In this document: piece after piece, positions 60,681 to 64,000 of the stretch
How positions within the stretch are numbered: position 1 is the stretch's first letter
How the letters are laid out: the number at the start of each line of letters is the position of its first letter
DNA from: Candidatus Bathyarchaeota archaeon
GTDB lineage: Archaea > Thermoproteota > Bathyarchaeia > Bathyarchaeales > Bathycorpusculaceae
DNA length: 64,000 bases
Direction of reading: 5' to 3'
Assembly: GCA_026014685.1 (NCBI GenBank)
Contig: JAOZHW010000023.1
Coordinates: 1-64,000 of the forward strand
Position numbers and translations under genes: made by a program
The notes under the pieces: generated by a model
Told to the model about the DNA's origin: nothing
What the model saw: the letters and a program-made list of their open reading frames with translations, nothing else
Databases searched by the model: none

Positions 60681-62092
60681 ACAATACTGCAATCAATAAC
60701 CGCTTCACAGCGGTAGAAGTCCCAAAACAAGACCCTAAAAATAGAACAAAAAACTTTAAAGAAGTCGTCTTAGGCTACACCGAAGAACAAGCCATAGCCG
60801 AAGCATCAAGATGCCTCAACTGTGCTGTGCCTAAATGTGTTGAGGGTTGCCCTGTTGGAGTACCAATTCCCCAATTCATAAAACTCATCAAGCAAAACGA
60901 TTACGTAGCATCAATCAACAAAATCAAAGAACGCAACAGTTTACCCGCCATCTGCGGACGAGTCTGCCCACAAGAGGAACAATGCCAAAAAATGTGCATC
61001 GTCGGCAAGAAAGGTGACCCAGTTTCCATCGGCAGACTAGAACGGTTCGTTGCGGACTTGGAGCGCGAAAGAGGCATAACCGTACCCAAAGTTCCAGCTT
61101 GGAATGGCAAAAAAGTTGCAGTCGTGGGTGCGGGGCCTGCAGGCTTGACTGTTGCAGCAGACCTTGCCAAACTAGGCTACAAAGTCACGATTTTTGAGGC
61201 ACTTCACAAAGGCGGTGGAGTGTTGGTTTATGGCATCCCAGAGTTCCGATTGCCCAAGCAGATTGTTCAAGCGGAAATTGACTACATCACTAAATTAGGT
61301 GTGGAATTTCAACCTGACTACTTAATCGGCAGAATATTCACAATTGACGAACTATTCAAGAATGGATACGAAGCAGTCTTCATAGGCACAGGCGCAGGTC
61401 TACCAAAATTCCTCTGCGTACCAGGAGAAAACCTAAACGGCATCTACAGCGCAAACGAGTTCCTCATACGCGTCAACCTCATGAAATCATACAATTTCCC
61501 GCAATCCAAGACCCCAATACGCATCGGCAAAAAGGTAGCAGTCATAGGCGGAGGAAACGTCGCTTTAGACTCAGCACGATGCGCACTACGCTTAGGCGCT
61601 GACAAAGTAACCATCATCTACCGTCGTACACGAAATGAGATGCCTGCCCGCCAAGAAGAAATTGAGAACGCGGAAGAAGAAGGCATAGAGTTCAAGTACC
61701 TAACAGCGCCGCTTAAATTCATCGGCGACGAACAAGGCAACGTTAAGGCTATGGAGATCATTTCCATGCGGCTTTGTGACGCAGACGACACAGGCAGACG
61801 CCAAGTTGCACCCATTGATGGTTCAGAAGCAACCCTAGACGTAGACACCGTGATCGTTGCCATTGGACGAACCCCAAACCCCATTATACAAAGCACCACT
61901 CCCGGACTTAAAACTGAACGCGGCGGCATCATAGCCAGCGACGAATCGTTCAAAACAAGCTTAGATGGCGTTTACGTCGGCGGGGACATCGCAACAGGAG
62001 AAGCTACAGTAATCAGCGCTATGGGCTCAGGAAAAATCGCTGCCAAAGCAATCCACGAATACCTATCGACCAAAAAGAAAGCTAAAGCTTAA
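60659..62092 (+). CDS. nfnB: NfnB-like flavoprotein (GltD/SudA family)
   Basis: 477 residues. N-terminal Fe-S domain: CLNCAVPKCVEGCP and CGRVCPQEEQCQKMC, two [4Fe-4S] clusters. Then FAD (VVGAGPAGLTVAADLAKLGY) and NADPH (VAVIGGGNVALDSARCALRLGA) Rossmann domains and TSLDGVYVGGDIATGEATVISAMGSG at the end. This matches the large Nfn subunit; as glutamate synthase small chain it would need a large chain, which is absent here. TTG 60659 is seven bases after AGGAG; ATG 60665 is possible. Confidence 0.92.
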   Translation: MPMSRPVNNTAINNRFTAVEVPKQDPKNRTKNFKEVVLGYTEEQAIAEASRCLNCAVPKCVEGCPVGVPIPQFIKLIKQNDYVASINKIKERNSLPAICGRVCPQEEQCQKMCIVGKKGDPVSIGRLERFVADLERERGITVPKVPAWNGKKVAVVGAGPAGLTVAADLAKLGYKVTIFEALHKGGGVLVYGIPEFRLPKQIVQAEIDYITKLGVEFQPDYLIGRIFTIDELFKNGYEAVFIGTGAGLPKFLCVPGENLNGIYSANEFLIRVNLMKSYNFPQSKTPIRIGKKVAVIGGGNVALDSARCALRLGADKVTIIYRRTRNEMPARQEEIENAEEEGIEFKYLTAPLKFIGDEQGNVKAMEIISMRLCDADDTGRRQVAPIDGSEATLDVDTVIVAIGRTPNPIIQSTTPGLKTERGGIIASDESFKTSLDGVYVGGDIATGEATVISAMGSGKIAAKAIHEYLSTKKKAKA

Positions 62093-62115
62093 CGCATAAG
62101 CGTTGGCTAAATTTT

Positions 62116-63165
62116 TTATTCTTTTGTTTTTTGTTCTTCTATGTTTTCAGGTGTTTCTTCTTTAAAGGCGCGGTTTACGGCTATTTCAGCGATGCTAAAC
62201 GTGCAGTGGGCGATTCTTTTTATGTTGTCGCGGATGGAGCATATGCCACAAACGAGTTCTGCGCTTTTCTGTGGGCCTGTGAATGCTTTGGATGTGATTT
62301 CTATGTCGAGTTTGTCGAGTTTATTTCGGTACTTCATTATGTCGACGGCTGCGTTTACGTCTTTGGAGAAGAAGGCTTCAAAGGCTTTGACATAGAGTTG
62401 GGCTACTTCTTCTCCTGCGGTAACCATAAGTGCACGAACATCGTCAGGTATTGCCTGTTTGGCTCCGTTTAGCATGATTATGTGTCGGGTTATGTCTGCA
62501 GCATAGTCGGATGCATGCTCCATGCGGGAGACAACCATCTGATAATCCATGCAATCCAGTGGGTCTATGCGTAACTCGTTGGCTAAATGTGGGTTTTGAG
62601 CTGCGTTACGTAGGATTCTGACTATGAAAAAAGCAAAGTGGTCTACGTCGTCGTCGAGTGAGAAACATGATTTCGCCAAAGCAACATCGTTAGTTTTTAG
62701 CGAAGTAAAAGCTCCTTCGCACATTGAACGGGAAATAAGATGCATCCGTTGCACAGCTTGGTGGAGGGAGGCTTTGGATTCATCCATTATGCTTTGGATG
62801 TATACGCCTTTGGCGTCTGCTTCCATGACTCGCATGTAGAGTCGGCCTGCGATGTTGCGGATAGCTTTTGTTTGGGGTACTGTGAATATGTTTTCTGATT
62901 TGAGCTTTATTCCCGTGTAGCCGTTGAGGTACGCACCTAGAACTTTTTGGGTTATGAGAGTTTCTTCTTCGTTGTTGGCTATAGTGAGAGTAATTTCTTT
63001 TAGTTCAGTTTTTTTTGCTGTGCTGGGGTAGATAACTAGGGAACGGTCGCGTTGAATGTTGAATGAGACGGTTTCGCCTTTTTTTAGGTCGTTTAGCTGC
63101 ATCCACTCTTTGGGTAATGATATGACGAGTGAAGATTTTCCTAGCGACATTATTTTTCGTTCCAA
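62116..63165 (-). CDS. PhoU-domain regulator with AbrB-like N-terminal domain
   Basis: 349 residues: an N-terminal SpoVT/AbrB-type DNA-binding domain (RKIMSLGKSSLVISLPKEWMQLNDLKKGETV) followed by two PhoU helical bundles (residues about 115-340, SRMEHASDYAADITRHI and IRDNIKRIAHCTFSIAE with their metal-binding acidic/His positions). Archaeal proteins of this layout are thought to control phosphate uptake; a pstS copy is in this window. A perfect palindrome TGTATTAA-CTGT-TTAATACA sits 20 bases upstream, suiting self-regulation. Start TTG 63165, or ATG 63150. Confidence 0.88.
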   Translation of the reverse strand: MERKIMSLGKSSLVISLPKEWMQLNDLKKGETVSFNIQRDRSLVIYPSTAKKTELKEITLTIANNEEETLITQKVLGAYLNGYTGIKLKSENIFTVPQTKAIRNIAGRLYMRVMEADAKGVYIQSIMDESKASLHQAVQRMHLISRSMCEGAFTSLKTNDVALAKSCFSLDDDVDHFAFFIVRILRNAAQNPHLANELRIDPLDCMDYQMVVSRMEHASDYAADITRHIIMLNGAKQAIPDDVRALMVTAGEEVAQLYVKAFEAFFSKDVNAAVDIMKYRNKLDKLDIEITSKAFTGPQKSAELVCGICSIRDNIKRIAHCTFSIAEIAVNRAFKEETPENIEEQKTKE

Positions 63166-63185
63166 ACTTTTCCCAACTTAATCTG

Positions 63186-63205
63186 TGTATTAACTGTTTA
63201 ATACA
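63186..63205. promoter_or_regulatory. Operator palindrome upstream of phoU-like gene
   Basis: TGTATTAA-CTGT-TTAATACA is a perfect inverted repeat with a four-base centre. A minus-strand TATA-like AGTATATATTTGG (complement of about 63216-63226) puts the transcript start inside it. An AbrB-type protein dimer or tetramer could bind here. Confidence 0.6.
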
Positions 63206-63332
63206 GAATCATCCAAATATATACTATGCGATGAATAGTTCACAAAATTCTCACAGAAGAGGCAAAAATATAGAAGCTAAGGGTTTCACTTCACATGCAG
63301 CGACATCAATTCCCTAAAAAATGGCTAATGCT

Positions 63333-64000
63333 TTACTTGTTTCGAAACTTCAAAAACCAGACCACTCCGCCGACCGCGCAACTCACAATCAAAGCAATGA
63401 GAATGTATAAGGAATATTTCACGTAAAGGGGGGGTTCTTTTACGTTTACTAGAAATTGTGGGCTTCCTGTTTTCCATAATGTTTCGGTTTCTGGTGATTC
63501 TGCAAGTATCGCCCAAGTTCCCGATTCGGTCGGTTGGATGTTGATCGTGAAGGACCCATCTTCTTCTAAGGGGCAGCTTATGGTTTCTGTGGTGTTGCTA
63601 TTGAAGTACTGGATGTTAATTACAGATTTATTGTCAAATGGCGTTAGGGTTCCCGTGAGGGTTATGTTTTGGCCAAGAACTACTTCTTCGTGGGACACTG
63701 TCATCGTTAGGGTCGGTTGAGCTTTGACGGCGTAGCTACCTGTTGTTGAGATTAGGTTTTCTATTATATCTACTGCGTCGACGCGGTATTGCACTTTTGT
63801 GCCTGCTGCTTGGCCGGGTATGGTTACGTTGCAAGTTTGGTTGCTGACTTCCATATTTATTAGTTCTGTTGTTGCCCAATCGTCAATAGTGTACGTTAGG
63901 TTAGCTTCTCTAAGTACGGCGCCGTCACTTTGAAAAGACAAAGAAACTAGCTCGTCGGGGTGAACTTTTGTTGGCGCTTTAATCACGGGTGTCAAGGCAA
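63333..64000 (-). CDS. Surface protein with Ig-like domains, N-terminally cut by window end
   Basis: At least 220 residues read to the window edge, with TTG 63995 the first visible start; the reading frame is probably open beyond. Two Ig/Big-like beta domains (SLSFQSDGAVLREANLTYTIDDWA; LTMTVSHEEVVLGQNITLTGTLTPFDNKSVINIQYF), many Asn glycosylation sites, then an anchor helix (LYILIALIVSCAVGGVVWFLKF) and a basic end. It is an exported protein of unknown ligand. Confidence 0.7.
   Translation of the reverse strand, partial: ALTPVIKAPTKVHPDELVSLSFQSDGAVLREANLTYTIDDWATTELINMEVSNQTCNVTIPGQAAGTKVQYRVDAVDIIENLISTTGSYAVKAQPTLTMTVSHEEVVLGQNITLTGTLTPFDNKSVINIQYFNSNTTETISCPLEEDGSFTINIQPTESGTWAILAESPETETLWKTGSPQFLVNVKEPPLYVKYSLYILIALIVSCAVGGVVWFLKFRNK

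Noticed and set aside
1-64000. CRISPR array
   Set aside because: No regularly spaced direct repeats were seen; the only clear direct repeat is the rnpB attachment pair.

Overview
The window comes from a mesophilic-looking archaeon of the TACK group, most likely a member of the Bathyarchaeia. The domain is clear from an archaeal-type RNase P RNA, archaeal LeuRS, TATA-box promoters with short or absent leaders, frequent TTG/GTG starts, PRC-barrel and tandem RAM proteins, and an ESCRT-III/CdvB homologue. The lineage below domain level is my inference from this gene mix (CdvB, minimal SufCB, complex-I-like hydrogenase, NfnAB); no 16S gene is present.

Layout. 1-5.2 kb: tail of a PadR-like regulator, a tandem RAM protein, CdvB, a small Cys protein and an ABC importer (fused permease plus ATPase, no binding protein). 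5.3-15.3 kb: a ten-gene operon with the full complex I membrane arm and connecting module (A, B, C+D, H, I, J, K, L, M, N). Its catalytic subunit keeps all four [NiFe] cysteines, so it should be a proton-coupled hydrogenase and not an NADH or F420H2 dehydrogenase. 15.4-22.2 kb: TrmI, a radical SAM protein, rubrerythrin, Hsp20, an SDR, a cytochrome b5-like protein, a double-CDGSH protein and a one-cysteine thioredoxin (a redox and stress cluster). 22.3-33.5 kb: an MgtA-type ATPase with an extra C-terminal domain, an ABC-2 exporter with a divergent regulator, an M16 peptidase, an AF1577-type radical SAM/SPASM enzyme, an MFS carrier and a polyprenyl synthase. 33.6-47.9 kb: LeuRS, a frameshifted acyltransferase, PstS, a frameshifted histidine kinase, a flavodoxin, CBS and PRC proteins, surface proteins and several tiny Cys-rich genes that had to be read by eye.

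48.0-51.3 kb: an RNase P RNA gene (rnpB, minus strand) whose last 33 bp are repeated 2.9 kb away. Between the two copies lie a tyrosine recombinase, a phospholipase-D-fold protein with a zinc ribbon and one small ORF. I read this as a small integrated element that used rnpB as its attachment site. 51.4-64 kb: SufB/SufC (the minimal SMS-type Fe-S scaffold), a NapH-like membrane ferredoxin, a second frameshifted PAS/histidine kinase, a secreted transglutaminase-fold protein whose end overlaps a tRNA-Pro(GGG), a ModE-like regulator, NfnAB, a PhoU-like regulator with a perfect operator palindrome, and a partial surface protein.

How it fits together: the hydrogenase (ferredoxin/H2/ion gradient), NfnAB (ferredoxin/NADH/NADPH), SufBC, rubrerythrin and the many Fe-S proteins suggest a strict anaerobe whose energy economy runs on ferredoxin and H2. 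Three genes are broken by frameshifts, which is either real decay or assembly error.
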